This document shows, in pieces, positions 43,103 to 51,873 of a DNA stretch of 64,000 bases. A program made the translations under genes and the position numbers. Position 1 is the first letter of the stretch. Every line of letters starts with the position of its first letter. Origin of the DNA: Halorubrum trapanicum (GTDB lineage Archaea > Halobacteriota > Halobacteria > Halobacteriales > Haloferacaceae); NCBI RefSeq assembly GCF_017873555.1, contig NZ_JAGGKE010000004.1, positions 1-64,000 of the forward strand, given 5' to 3'. The notes beneath the pieces were generated by a model. It did no database searches and was not told the DNA's origin. It worked only from the letters and a program-made list of their open reading frames with translations.

Positions 43103-43237
43103 AGTTCTGGACGGACTACAGGGCAGACAGTTGTAACAGTTATCCCGGATCCCGACTCTCGGTGAGATTCTATCCGAACGCGCTCGCCGGGTGTCGTACC
43201 GGGATCACGAGCGCCGCCGCTGGCCAAGCGAGGCGCG

Positions 43238-43277
43238 ATAAAGAAAAACCGCGTGTGGGTCGGCCCGCGAGGGCCGA
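43238..43277 (-). terminator. Hairpin plus T-rich terminator of the surface glycoprotein gene
   Basis: Downstream of the stop codon at 43317 the arms TCGGCCC (43260-43266) and GGGCCGA (43271-43277) pair around GCGA. On the minus strand a T tract follows (GGTTTTTCTTTATC, about 43238-43251). This resembles an efficient terminator behind a strongly expressed gene. Confidence 0.6.
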
Positions 43278-43316
43278 TAGTTCGAAGCTACGAGTCGCGA
43301 CCGTTAGGCAACGATG

Positions 43317-46313
43317 TTACTCGTTGCGGCGGGTCGCGAGCAGCGCAGCGGCGATGAGGGCAACGAGCGCGACGAGCGCACCGAAGCCGGGCGTTCCGTC
43401 GTCGGTGGAGTCGTCGGTACCGTTACCGTCGCCACTGGAGTCGTCTCCGGTGGAGTCGTCCCCGCTGGAGTCGTCACCGGTGGAGTCGTCTCCGCTGGAG
43501 TCGTCACCGGAGCCGTCGTCGCCGGCGGCTTCGATGGTCAGCGTGCCAGTGGCCTCATCGTCGTCGGTCGCGACGCCGTGCGTGTAATCGCCGGCTTCGA
43601 GACCGGACGTGTCGGCCGTGAACTCGACGGTCGTGCTGTTACCACCCGCGAGGGTGACTTCAGTCGTGTCGAGTTCGTCGCCGTCGAGCGTGAGCGCGAC
43701 GGTCTGGGTGGCCTCCTCGCTGCCGGTGTTCTCGATCGTCGCCGAAACGTCGACCGAGTCACCAGCAGTCGCGGTGGCCTGTTCGGGGTTCAGTTCGGAC
43801 ACTTCGAGGAAGGCGGCCTGGCCGACTTCTTCGACCACGGTACCGTCTTCCTCAGCGTCGAAGGTGGACTGCTGCGCGGTCACGGTGAACGTGTCGTTCA
43901 CCGAGGCGTCGCTCAGGTCGAGACCCGTTGCCTCGAATGTGCCGTCAGCCTGGACGGTCACGCCTTCAGCGGACTGGACGAAGCCGGGCGAGACACCAGA
44001 GTCGGAGCGCACGCGCACCGTGAACTCCTGACCGGGCGCGACGTTCGTCGTGCCCGTGATGGACTGGTTCTCAGCGGCCTGGACTTCGACCGGCGTGTCG
44101 AATTCGCCCGTCGCGTCCTGGTACTCGAACGTCGCCGTGGCGGTCTCGTAGAACTCGGAGAGGTCGCCGTCGGCGTCGTCAAGCTCGTCCTCGTCGGGGT
44201 CGAGCAGGCGCGGGTCCTGAACCTGGACGCGGACCTCGAAGGCGTCCTCGTCGGCGATCGACTCGCTGCCGAGGTCGAGGTTGTCCTGGTCGAACGCGAT
44301 GTAGTACGAACCCTCAGTCGAGATGACGCTGATGTCGCCGTCATCGAACATCGACGTGATGTCAGCGGTCTTGCGCTGCGAGTTCGGCGCGGTGGTGTCG
44401 GCCGTCTGCCGGATGCGCAGGTCGACAGCACCGTTATCGACTAGAGTCTCGAGGTCGCCGTTCAGTTCGAGGGCACCCTCGAGTCCGGTCGCAGTAAGCT
44501 CGTGGATGAGGACGTCGCCCTCAGCCAGCGAACTCGTCTCGATGACGGTATCGTTCTCGACACCGTTTGTGATGTCCTCGACGTTCTCGACATCCTCGAA
44601 GACGTCATCCGAGGTGGTCCACAGCTGGAAGTCCTCGACAGAGCGCTCTTCGAGTTCGAGGTCGCCCACCGAGTCGGAGTTACCCTTGGCGGTCTGGACG
44701 AAGCTCGTGTCGCTAATCTCGAACGGGTACGTACCCGCCGCGAGCATGTTTTCGAGGTTGGTCTCGCTCTCGTTCACGAAGCTGACTGACGCGTCACTGT
44801 CCTGGTCGGCCAGGAACACAACGTCGCTGCCGGAGACGTTAGATGAAGTGGTGTTGCCAGCGATGTAGGTGTTGAAGCCGACCGTGACGTTGTCCTCGCC
44901 GTCGGCGTCGACGGTGACGTTGGTCTCGTAACCAACCTCATCGTCGTCACCGATTGTGAGGTACGCCATGTCCCGGTCGCCCTGGAAGTTGATCGTGATG
45001 TTCGCAACGTCACCGCGCTGCTCGGTCACGAAGCTCTCCTCGAAGGTGATGTCACCCTCGGGCGCTTCGACAACATCGAAATCACCGGTCTGGGCACTAA
45101 TACCCGAGTTATCATCGGTGACGTTGATCGTGTAGGTATCCGTCTCGCTGACGGTCCCGAAGTCGACCTCCGCGTTACCGTCGGAGTCGATCTGAGCGTT
45201 GAGATCGTCAACGACGTCACCGTCACTGTCGATGAGTTCCGCGGTGATGGGGCGGTTGATTTCGTCAGCCGTGACCGACGCAGTCACGTTGTCGTTGGTC
45301 GTGAACTCGTCCTCGTCGCTCTCGACTCCGAGGCCGAGGTCGCCAAGCTCAATGACTCTCTCAACGTTACCGTTGGTGACGTTGTAGTCACCAGTTTCGA
45401 GGCCATCAGTATCGAACACGTAGACCTGACTGTTGACGCCAGTTCCACGGGTGACACCAGTGCTGGGCCCCTCAATATCGATCGAGTCGCCTTCATTGGC
45501 TTCGAGAGCAATGTTCTCTCCGGAGAGCGCATCAACGGTGGAGGCGTTGGACGTCGTGTCGACCGACGTCGGCGCGAACGTGACGTCAAAGTCGTCGTCG
45601 CTCACGCTGTTTCCGGCGAGATCGGTAACGCCGCCCTCAATGGAGATGTTCTCCACGTTGTTGTAAGGCTGACCGGTCGGAACAAGCACCTGACCGTCAA
45701 TCCCTTCGACAATTCCCGAATTGACGTCAACGGTAGTTCCGTTAGCGAGGTTGATGTCGGCCTCAGCATTACTCTGAGTGACAACGACATCATTGTCGTA
45801 GGCGACCTCAACTACGACGCTACCGTTGAGGGCGCTGTCGTAGTGAGTCGCCTTCCGCGGGTCGTCACTCGTGTCGTCGATGGTCAGCTGAACATTGGTG
45901 TCAAAGGAACTGTCACCGTCATTCAGCGAGGCGTTCTCGTAGGCGTAGACATCGTAATCGCCTTCCCCGAGGTCGTCCGTTTCGAGGTCACCGACAGCAA
46001 TGTCAGAGGCTCCACCAGTGTAACCCGTGGCGGTGATGTTTGCCTCACCAGTGTCGAACTCACCGTTCCCGTTTTCGTCAACGAAGACGAAGAGTCCGGG
46101 AGTGTCTGCATCTGTATCATCTACCTGTACGCCTGTAAGATTGTTTCCAGACTGGATAGCGTAATCGGCGTCGTCGCCGTTACCAATATCCAGGTTGGAA
46201 CCAGCCGCCGCGGCGGGAGCCGCAGCGAATCCAACTGCGACCATGGAGACAACCATGACCGCCGCGAAGAAGACTGCGTTAGCCTTCTTGCGTGTGGTAT
46301 TGTCGTTTGTCAT
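43317..46313 (-). CDS. csg: S-layer-type surface glycoprotein with PGF-CTERM anchor
   Basis: A 998-residue secreted protein. Residues 1-45 are a Sec signal (KKANAVFFAAVMVVSMVAVG, cleavage after AAPAAAAG). The long acidic ectodomain contains many N-X-S/T sequons (for example NNLTG, ANITAT, NVTVDADGEDNVTV, NTTSSN) and repeated Ig-like strands. A Thr/Ser/Asp-rich repeat linker (DDSSGDDSTG repeated) follows, then TPGFGALVALVALIAAALLA and ATRRNE, the tripartite PGF-CTERM signal processed by archaeosortase A with lipid attachment. This is the architecture of the haloarchaeal cell-surface S-layer glycoprotein. ATG 46313 is preferred to the start ten codons upstream. Codon use is less G+C-rich than neighbours. 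Confidence 0.9.
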   Translation of the reverse strand: MTNDNTTRKKANAVFFAAVMVVSMVAVGFAAAPAAAAGSNLDIGNGDDADYAIQSGNNLTGVQVDDTDADTPGLFVFVDENGNGEFDTGEANITATGYTGGASDIAVGDLETDDLGEGDYDVYAYENASLNDGDSSFDTNVQLTIDDTSDDPRKATHYDSALNGSVVVEVAYDNDVVVTQSNAEADINLANGTTVDVNSGIVEGIDGQVLVPTGQPYNNVENISIEGGVTDLAGNSVSDDDFDVTFAPTSVDTTSNASTVDALSGENIALEANEGDSIDIEGPSTGVTRGTGVNSQVYVFDTDGLETGDYNVTNGNVERVIELGDLGLGVESDEDEFTTNDNVTASVTADEINRPITAELIDSDGDVVDDLNAQIDSDGNAEVDFGTVSETDTYTINVTDDNSGISAQTGDFDVVEAPEGDITFEESFVTEQRGDVANITINFQGDRDMAYLTIGDDDEVGYETNVTVDADGEDNVTVGFNTYIAGNTTSSNVSGSDVVFLADQDSDASVSFVNESETNLENMLAAGTYPFEISDTSFVQTAKGNSDSVGDLELEERSVEDFQLWTTSDDVFEDVENVEDITNGVENDTVIETSSLAEGDVLIHELTATGLEGALELNGDLETLVDNGAVDLRIRQTADTTAPNSQRKTADITSMFDDGDISVISTEGSYYIAFDQDNLDLGSESIADEDAFEVRVQVQDPRLLDPDEDELDDADGDLSEFYETATATFEYQDATGEFDTPVEVQAAENQSITGTTNVAPGQEFTVRVRSDSGVSPGFVQSAEGVTVQADGTFEATGLDLSDASVNDTFTVTAQQSTFDAEEDGTVVEEVGQAAFLEVSELNPEQATATAGDSVDVSATIENTGSEEATQTVALTLDGDELDTTEVTLAGGNSTTVEFTADTSGLEAGDYTHGVATDDDEATGTLTIEAAGDDGSGDDSSGDDSTGDDSSGDDSTGDDSSGDGNGTDDSTDDGTPGFGALVALVALIAAALLATRRNE

Positions 46314-46500
46314 TGTGTGTTGTGTTGTTCTGCGTCGCGACACCCGTGCTTTGTCCGCGTCTGGGTCGCCCGTCCATCGCTCGCACCGACAGGATCAGCA
46401 ACGTACGACCGGACTTGACCCGGATTACTCACAGATGGTATCGCATTCTGCCTGCGGGTAGGGCTGCGACCTATCCTTTTAGCGTTCGGTATAAATGCTT
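46314..46500 (-). promoter_or_regulatory. Promoter and long 5' leader of the surface glycoprotein gene
   Basis: GGTATAAATGC at about 46488-46498 is a good TATA box on the minus strand (GCATTTATACC). A start about 25 bases downstream would give a leader near 150 bases, unusual in haloarchaea, where most messages are leaderless. The leader ends in a run of ACACA-type repeats just before the ATG. Confidence 0.6.
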
Positions 46501-47129
46501 TGTGGGGTACACAAATGTATGACAACGCGTCTCATACACAGTAGGCGGCCTGAGACGCCTATTCTCAAGATTGATGCGAACGAGTGTCGGGCGGTCCGAG
46601 AGCGGTGTCGACGGGGTAGCGAACCGAAACGCCTAACGGGATACTGCGATCAGGTCTGATCGGGCCTTCCGCCCTTCAGGCGACTTGGAACCGGTTCTTG
46701 GTAGGGGCCGTCCCCGTCGTCTGCGATTCGATACCCAACCCGGTGGCGCCGGCGTGTCTCCTCTGACCCGTCCCCTCACCGCCGGCGTCCCCACCGGTTT
46801 TGCGCTTCGTCCGTCTCGTCCGTCTCCTCGAACGCGGCCTCGGCGGCCTCGGCCCACGAACCGAGTTGATGGTGTGTTCGCGGGCGCGTGCGTGTGACTC
46901 GCTTCGCTCGAACGGGTCTCGGCCGGTTCGGTGCGAGTAAACTACGAGTCGCGGTCTCGGCGTCGAGGTCCGCGCCGAACCCCTCGGCGAGTCCGAACTC
47001 TTCGCCCGGCTCGTCGGCAGGAATACTCGTCAGTAGCGGTAGTAACTATATAATTCTGGTGTCGGCGAACTATTTAGTTTGACGGGCCGACGTAGCAGCG
47101 GACTCGTGTGAAATGCGGGTCCCGTCGCC
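46501..47129. other. 629-base gap with no supported gene
   Basis: The stretch includes A+T-rich parts near 46500-46560 and 47040-47085 and a G+C-rich middle. A minus-strand frame around 46790-46870 reads GSWAEAAEAAFEETDETDEA with typical haloarchaeal composition but has no start and ends quickly, so it may be a decayed gene fragment. Near 46660-46680 the dyad GGGCCTTCCGCCC lies next to a TCAGGCGA segment. No RNA gene was recognised. Confidence 0.5.
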
Positions 47130-47867
47130 TCAGTCGGCGCCCGTTCCCGCCGCCGTGTGAGACGCGGGCTGGCCCGTATCGGTACCGGCATCGCCCGTGG
47201 ACTCCGCCTCCGCCGCCAGCGTCTCCACGTTCGCGAAGACGAAGCCCGCGAACCCGACCCGGAGCAGGAGGTCGAGGTACTCCAGCGTCACCGCCGCGGT
47301 GAACGCGTCGAACAGCCCGGCGATCTGGAGCATCGCCCACGCGATGAGCACGCCGAACGCGAACAGCGCGAGGTTCCGCGTCTTCTTATAGAACAGCTCG
47401 CGTTCGGGGGGCCGGCGCGCGGCCGCGCTCGCCACCGGCCCGAAGAACAGCCCGACCAGCGTCACGTACCCGACGACGATACCGAGGGTGCCCGCCAGCG
47501 AGAGCGTCCCCTCGAACACCTCCGCGAAGTCGTAGCCGAGTCGCATCGCGACGGTGATCGCGACGATACCCCCGACGTATCGGCGGCTCACGCCCGCGAC
47601 GAACGCCGTGAACCCGAACAGGAACGGGTACGCCACGTAGTCGGTGAGCAGCTGCCCGGCCTCCAGCGTACCGCTCCCGACGCTGAACGTCCCGATCCCG
47701 GCACCCCACGTCCCGATCCCGACGCCCGCGAGCGCCACGACCGCGACGAACGGGTAACAGTACCGGCGCAGCTTCGCGGGCTTGCGGCGCGCGAGCGCGA
47801 ACAACACCACCGCGGAGACCGCGTAGATCCCCGCCGACGCGAACCGCACCGTCGACAGCTCAATCAT
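47130..47867 (-). CDS. Opsin-fold membrane protein lacking the retinal lysine
   Basis: A 245-residue seven-helix protein related to sensory rhodopsins. Family landmarks include FYKKTRNLALFAFGV before helix F and EYLDLLLRVGFAGFVFANVE in helix G. In retinal opsins this last segment reads LDLVTKVGF, so the Schiff-base lysine is Arg203 here. Helix C has QLLTDYVAYPFLF where sensory rhodopsin II has the RY..DW counterion region, which is not kept. It should not bind retinal covalently. It starts eight bases inside the transducer gene, the same order and coupling as htr-sop operons, so it probably partners that transducer as a receptor for something other than light. Confidence 0.85.
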   Translation of the reverse strand: MIELSTVRFASAGIYAVSAVVLFALARRKPAKLRRYCYPFVAVVALAGVGIGTWGAGIGTFSVGSGTLEAGQLLTDYVAYPFLFGFTAFVAGVSRRYVGGIVAITVAMRLGYDFAEVFEGTLSLAGTLGIVVGYVTLVGLFFGPVASAAARRPPERELFYKKTRNLALFAFGVLIAWAMLQIAGLFDAFTAAVTLEYLDLLLRVGFAGFVFANVETLAAEAESTGDAGTDTGQPASHTAAGTGAD

Positions 47868-49503
47868 CGGCGCTCACCTCCGCGTCGCCGCCCCCGATCG
47901 ACTCCGGCGGGGCGCTCTCCCCCGCCTCGGCGGTCGCAGTCTCGGCGTCCGCCCCGACGGCGTTCCCCGCCTCGGCGTCCGCCCCGGCCGCCTCCGCGTC
48001 CGCACGCGTCTCGAACTGGGCGAGCCGCTCGGTGAGCGACGCGGTCCGCTCCGAGAGCGCCGTCGCCGTCTCCGCGAGGTCGCCGACGGTCTCGGCGGTG
48101 TCGTCCGCGGTCTCCGCGAGCGACCGCGCGCGGTCCGCGGCGTCGGTGGCGGAGCCGTGGACGGCCTCGACGCGCGCCGCGACCGACTCGATCCCCTCGG
48201 CGCCCTCGTCGGTCGCGCGGGCGATGTCGCCCATCGCCACGTCGACGTCCTCGACGGTCCCGGTCAGCTCCTCGATCGCGTCGCCCGCCGCGCGCACCGC
48301 CGCGGTCGTCTCGTCGAGCTCCGTCATCGTCCGGTCCATCTCGCCGGCGACCGCGGACACGTCCTCGGTCACCTCGCCGATCGTCGCCTCGATCTCCGTC
48401 GTCGACGCGCGCGTCTCCTCGGCGAGCCCCTTCACCTCGTCGGCGACGACCGCGAACCCGTCGCCGTCGCCGCCCGCCCGCGACGCCTCGATTGAGGCGT
48501 TCAGCGCGAGGATGTTCGTCTGCTCGGCGATGTCCGCGATCACGTCGGTCGTCTCCGCGACGCCGTCCATCCGGTCGTCGAGCCCGGCCACGAGACCGTC
48601 GAGGTCTTCCAGGAGGTCGCCGATCGCGACGATCGCCTCGACCGCCTCGGTCGCCCGCCGTTCGCCCTCATCGCCGAGCTCGGCCGCGGCGCTCGCGTCG
48701 CCCGCCACCTCGTCGGTGGTGGAGGCGATCTCCTCGACGGTCGCCGAGAAGTCGTCGGTGTCGGCGGCCGTCTCGCGCAGCCGGTCGGTCTGTGCGTCCA
48801 GCTCGTCGGCCAGCGCGCGCATCTCGTCGGCCACCTCCGCGTTCATCCCGGCGACCGCGTCGGCCTCCGCGGCCATCTCCTCGCTCGTCGCCTCCACGTC
48901 GCCCGCGAACGCCTGAATGTCCTCGATCGTCGTCGAGAGCCCGCCGGTCATCTCGTTGTACGCCGCCGTGATGCGCTCGATCGCGTCGACCTCGCTGCCC
49001 TCGTCGAGCCGGCGCGTGAGGTCGCCCTCGGCGGCGTCCTCCATGGCGCCGCCGATCTCGTCGGCCCGATCGATGAGGGTGCCCGACAGCGCCTCGGCCT
49101 CCTCGCGGGCCGACTCGGCCTCGGACTGCGCCCGCTCGGACTCGGCGACCGCGTCCCGGAGCGACCGCCGCGTCTCGTCGAAGGCGTCGAACAGCCGCCC
49201 GATCTCGTCGCGCCGGTCGGAGGTCGCGCGCGCGTCGAACTCGCCGCGTCCGACCGCCTCGGCCGTCTCCGTCAGCCGCCGGAGCTCGACCGCGACGTTG
49301 CCGACGAGGACGATACCCAACAGTCCGAGGTTCAGCGTGACGACGACGCCGATCGACGTCAGCGCCGCCGTCGCGGCCGCCGGCGTCCCGACCGTCGCGA
49401 CGTGGCCCGCGAAGAGGGCGATGAAGCCGAGGGTCACGCCGAGCGTCAGGAGGACGGCCGCCCCGACCCGCCGGCCGTATCGCGTGGTGATCGCGTTCAG
49501 CAT
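47860..49503 (-). CDS. Methyl-accepting transducer (Htr-like)
   Basis: A 547-residue transducer. Two membrane helices lie in residues 10-70 (VGAAVLLTLGVTLGFIALFA and an ALTSIGVVVTLNLGLLGIVL segment), with only a short loop between them and no periplasmic sensor domain. A HAMP region follows (RRLTETAEAVGRGEFDARAT). The long signalling coiled coil has its tip at DIAEQTNILALNASIEASRA and GFAVVADEVKGLAEETR. The layout matches HtrII-type transducers that take their input from a membrane-embedded opsin. It should signal to CheA/CheW to steer the archaellum. The opsin-like gene overlaps its end. Confidence 0.93.
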   Translation of the reverse strand: MLNAITTRYGRRVGAAVLLTLGVTLGFIALFAGHVATVGTPAAATAALTSIGVVVTLNLGLLGIVLVGNVAVELRRLTETAEAVGRGEFDARATSDRRDEIGRLFDAFDETRRSLRDAVAESERAQSEAESAREEAEALSGTLIDRADEIGGAMEDAAEGDLTRRLDEGSEVDAIERITAAYNEMTGGLSTTIEDIQAFAGDVEATSEEMAAEADAVAGMNAEVADEMRALADELDAQTDRLRETAADTDDFSATVEEIASTTDEVAGDASAAAELGDEGERRATEAVEAIVAIGDLLEDLDGLVAGLDDRMDGVAETTDVIADIAEQTNILALNASIEASRAGGDGDGFAVVADEVKGLAEETRASTTEIEATIGEVTEDVSAVAGEMDRTMTELDETTAAVRAAGDAIEELTGTVEDVDVAMGDIARATDEGAEGIESVAARVEAVHGSATDAADRARSLAETADDTAETVGDLAETATALSERTASLTERLAQFETRADAEAAGADAEAGNAVGADAETATAEAGESAPPESIGGGDAEVSADD

Positions 49504-49677
49504 AGATAGTTCGTCCGTGGGGAACCAGATGCCCTATTTAGGAGTAAAGGCCAAATTACATGATTCGATAATTTGACGCGCGGGCAGCGACCGATGGACC
49601 GGACACGCCGAACCCCGAACGCCGGACCCGTCGACCCGAGGACCGATGTTTTTCCCGCGGCCGCGCCACCGGCGAGT

Positions 49678-50127
49678 ATGCCCAGCGTCAGCGACACGTA
49701 CATCGAGAACCGCCAGCGCGTCCAGCCCACCCACACGAACAACTACGCGTCGGCCCACGGGGGAAACGTCGTCAAGTGGATGGACGAGATCGGCGCGATG
49801 TCGGCGATGCGCGCCGCCGGCGAGACCTGCGTTACGGCCAAGATCAACGGGCTCGACTTCAAGCGCCCGGTGCCGCAGGGAGACACCTGCGTCATCGAGT
49901 CGTACGTGTACGCGGTCGGGCGGACGAGCCTCCGCACGCGGATCCGCGCGTACCGCGAGTCGCCGCGCACGGGCGAGCGCGAACTCACCACGGAGTCGTA
50001 CTTCGTGTTCGTCGCCGTCGACGCGGAGGGGACCCCCACGCCCGTCCCGGAGCTGGCGATCACGGGCGACCGCTGCCGCGAACTCCGCGACGAGGCGCTC
50101 GCGGCGGAGCCGGAGGAGGACCGATAG
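49678..50127 (+). CDS. Acyl-CoA thioesterase (hotdog fold)
   Basis: A 149-residue hotdog-fold protein from ATG 49678. TNNYASAHGGNVVKWMDEIG holds the conserved catalytic region (Asn/His and Asp/Glu), followed by TAKINGLDFKRPVPQGDTC and ELTTESYFVFVAVD. It resembles the YciA/BACH group, which hydrolyses medium- or long-chain acyl-CoA in the cytoplasm. An upstream in-frame start exists but lacks similarity. It is divergent from the transducer gene. Confidence 0.92.
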   Translation: MPSVSDTYIENRQRVQPTHTNNYASAHGGNVVKWMDEIGAMSAMRAAGETCVTAKINGLDFKRPVPQGDTCVIESYVYAVGRTSLRTRIRAYRESPRTGERELTTESYFVFVAVDAEGTPTPVPELAITGDRCRELRDEALAAEPEEDR

Positions 50128-50261
50128 AAAGCGCGGCGAACGCCGCCGGGAAATCTTGACTACAACCCTGCGGCGAGAGCGGTGTCTGTGATCGGCGTTG
50201 CGGTCAGATCACAACGAAAAACGGTAACACTGTTGAGTTCGCACCACAACAGACGAGACAG

Positions 50262-50569
50262 ATGCCCGCCACGGTCGTGTACCGGGAAGAGTCCGAGAAA
50301 CCGGACGGAAGTCGGTACGAGATGGTCGCGTGGCAGGTCCCGGAAAGCGAGGACTACCCGGAGGGGTGAAGTACAGCTTCCAGTACATGGACGCTGACGG
50401 CGACACGCCCCTCCGGTACGACAACGCGCCGCACCACCGAGACGTCGGACGACACCATCGACACACGCACGCGGGAGAAGTCACGAAACTGGATTTCACC
50501 GGTCTCGCCGACCTGATCACCGACTTCCAAGCCGAGGTGAACGACATCCATGACCGACGAACCAACTGA
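50262..50569 (+). pseudogene. TumE-like toxin gene, frameshifted
   Basis: From ATG 50262 the frame reads YREESEKPDGSRYEMVAWQV and then stops at TGA 50367. The -1 frame continues with VKYSFQYMDADGDTPLRYDN, HHRDVGRHHRHTHAGEVTKL and an ADLITDFQAEV helix to 50569. Restoring one G in the G run at 50363-50366 gives a 102-residue product of the DUF6516/TumE toxin type. The partner gene begins 20 bases before its end. The pair is otherwise intact, so either the toxin is inactive or the assembly has lost one base. Confidence 0.85.
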
Positions 50570-51017
50570 CACCGACACCGCCCACGGCGAATTTACCCCG
50601 GACCCAAACGACGCCGAGTACCCGTCGACGCTTCGAATCACGTCGCTGCCGGCGGAACAGGCACAGGCGACAGCGGTCGAGCGCGCCGAGCGCTGGGAGG
50701 ACGGCGAGGCGGTCCCGCACGTGGTCAACTTCGAGGACCGAACGGGACTTCGCCAGCTGCTCACAGACCGCCGAATGGAACTCTTAGAAGCCGTGATGGA
50801 GCGGCCGCCGGAGAGCATCCGCGCGCTGGCGGACCGCCTCGGCCGCGACGTCCACACCGTCCACGACGACCTGTCGCTGCTGGCCGACTACGACATCGTC
50901 CACTTCGAGGCGGACGGCCGCGCGAAGCGGCCGTCCGTGCCCTACGAGACGGTTCGGATCGAAGTCGAGTTCGGGCTGCCCCGCGGCGATGAGTCGGAAC
51001 CGGCCGCATCGGCGTGA
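50550..51017 (+). CDS. TumA-like HTH antitoxin
   Basis: A 155-residue winged-helix protein resembling the HVO_A0114-type putative DNA-binding family that accompanies TumE toxins. The HTH is at residues 70-120: RMELLEAVMERPPESIRALA, then RLGRDVHTVHDDLSLLADYD and IVHFEADGRAKRP. The N-terminus is acidic and variable. It overlaps the toxin gene by 20 bases. It presumably represses the operon and neutralises the toxin. Confidence 0.88.
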   Translation: MTDEPTDTDTAHGEFTPDPNDAEYPSTLRITSLPAEQAQATAVERAERWEDGEAVPHVVNFEDRTGLRQLLTDRRMELLEAVMERPPESIRALADRLGRDVHTVHDDLSLLADYDIVHFEADGRAKRPSVPYETVRIEVEFGLPRGDESEPAASA

Positions 51018-51030
51018 CGGCCGTCCGAGA

Positions 51031-51873
51031 TCAGTAATCCCCGAGCACGCCGAGCCGCCGTGCCCGCCGGGTCGCCAACTGGAAGACGAGGTAGCCGCCG
51101 ACCAGGTAGCCGAGCGCGACCGCGACGAGGAGCGCCAGGTCGGCGGGCGGGAACTCCCACAGTCGGATCCCGTCGACCATCGCGCGCTGAAGCATGGCGC
51201 TGCCGTGCGCTAAGGGGAGGACGCGCGTCCACGGCAGGTCGAAGACGGGCGCCGAGATCAGCGCGACGAAGCCGAACTGTAGCAGGTTGAGCCAGCTGCC
51301 GATCCGCTTGTACAGCACCGTCACCCCGCCGGCGGCGAACCCGAGCCCGAGGACGGACGTGATCGAGAGTCCCGCGACGGCGACCACCGTGAGCGGCGCG
51401 AGGTTCAGCCGCGTCCCGGTCGCGAGGAGCATGACCGCGAGGATCACCGCGCTCGTGAGGAACGTCCGAACCACCTTCGCGACCCCCTTCAGCAGCGCGA
51501 CCGGCGCGAAGCCGAACGGGGTGGTGATGTGGCGTTCGAGGGTCCCCCACTGTACTTCGCTGCCGATGTCGTTCGACACCGACGAGTACGCGCCGACCGA
51601 CAGCGTCCACAGGAAGTAGCCGACGACGATTCCCTCGATCGAGTCCGTCAGCGCCTGCCCCGCGAGCAGCTGGCCGCCGAGGAACAGCGCGGCGAAGAAG
51701 AACAACGACACCACGATCCCCCCGATCGCGTTGGCCGGGTAGCGCACGAATATCAGGAACTCCCGGTAGAGCACGGCCCGCGCCAGGTGATAGTAGGTGG
51801 CCGGGCGGGGGGCGTCGTCGATCGCCGCCCCGTCTCCGGTCGACGCGTCCCCAGCCGACGCGTCAGCGCTCAC
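51031..51873 (-). CDS. ABC-2 type exporter permease
   Basis: A 280-residue membrane protein with six hydrophobic helices after a 30-residue acidic N-terminus. The family segment VQWGTLERHITTPFGFAPVA lies between the second and third helices. It starts at GTG 51873, overlapping the ATPase stop codon by four bases, so the two subunits are translationally coupled. The substrate is unknown; related exporters move drugs, lipids or antibiotics. Confidence 0.9.
   Translation of the reverse strand: MSADASAGDASTGDGAAIDDAPRPATYYHLARAVLYREFLIFVRYPANAIGGIVVSLFFFAALFLGGQLLAGQALTDSIEGIVVGYFLWTLSVGAYSSVSNDIGSEVQWGTLERHITTPFGFAPVALLKGVAKVVRTFLTSAVILAVMLLATGTRLNLAPLTVVAVAGLSITSVLGLGFAAGGVTVLYKRIGSWLNLLQFGFVALISAPVFDLPWTRVLPLAHGSAMLQRAMVDGIRLWEFPPADLALLVAVALGYLVGGYLVFQLATRRARRLGVLGDY

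Noticed and set aside
46633-46900. Possible structured RNA or gene in the gap upstream of the surface glycoprotein
   Set aside because: Short dyads and a stretch of coding-like composition are present, but no complete frame, start or known RNA fold could be recognised.
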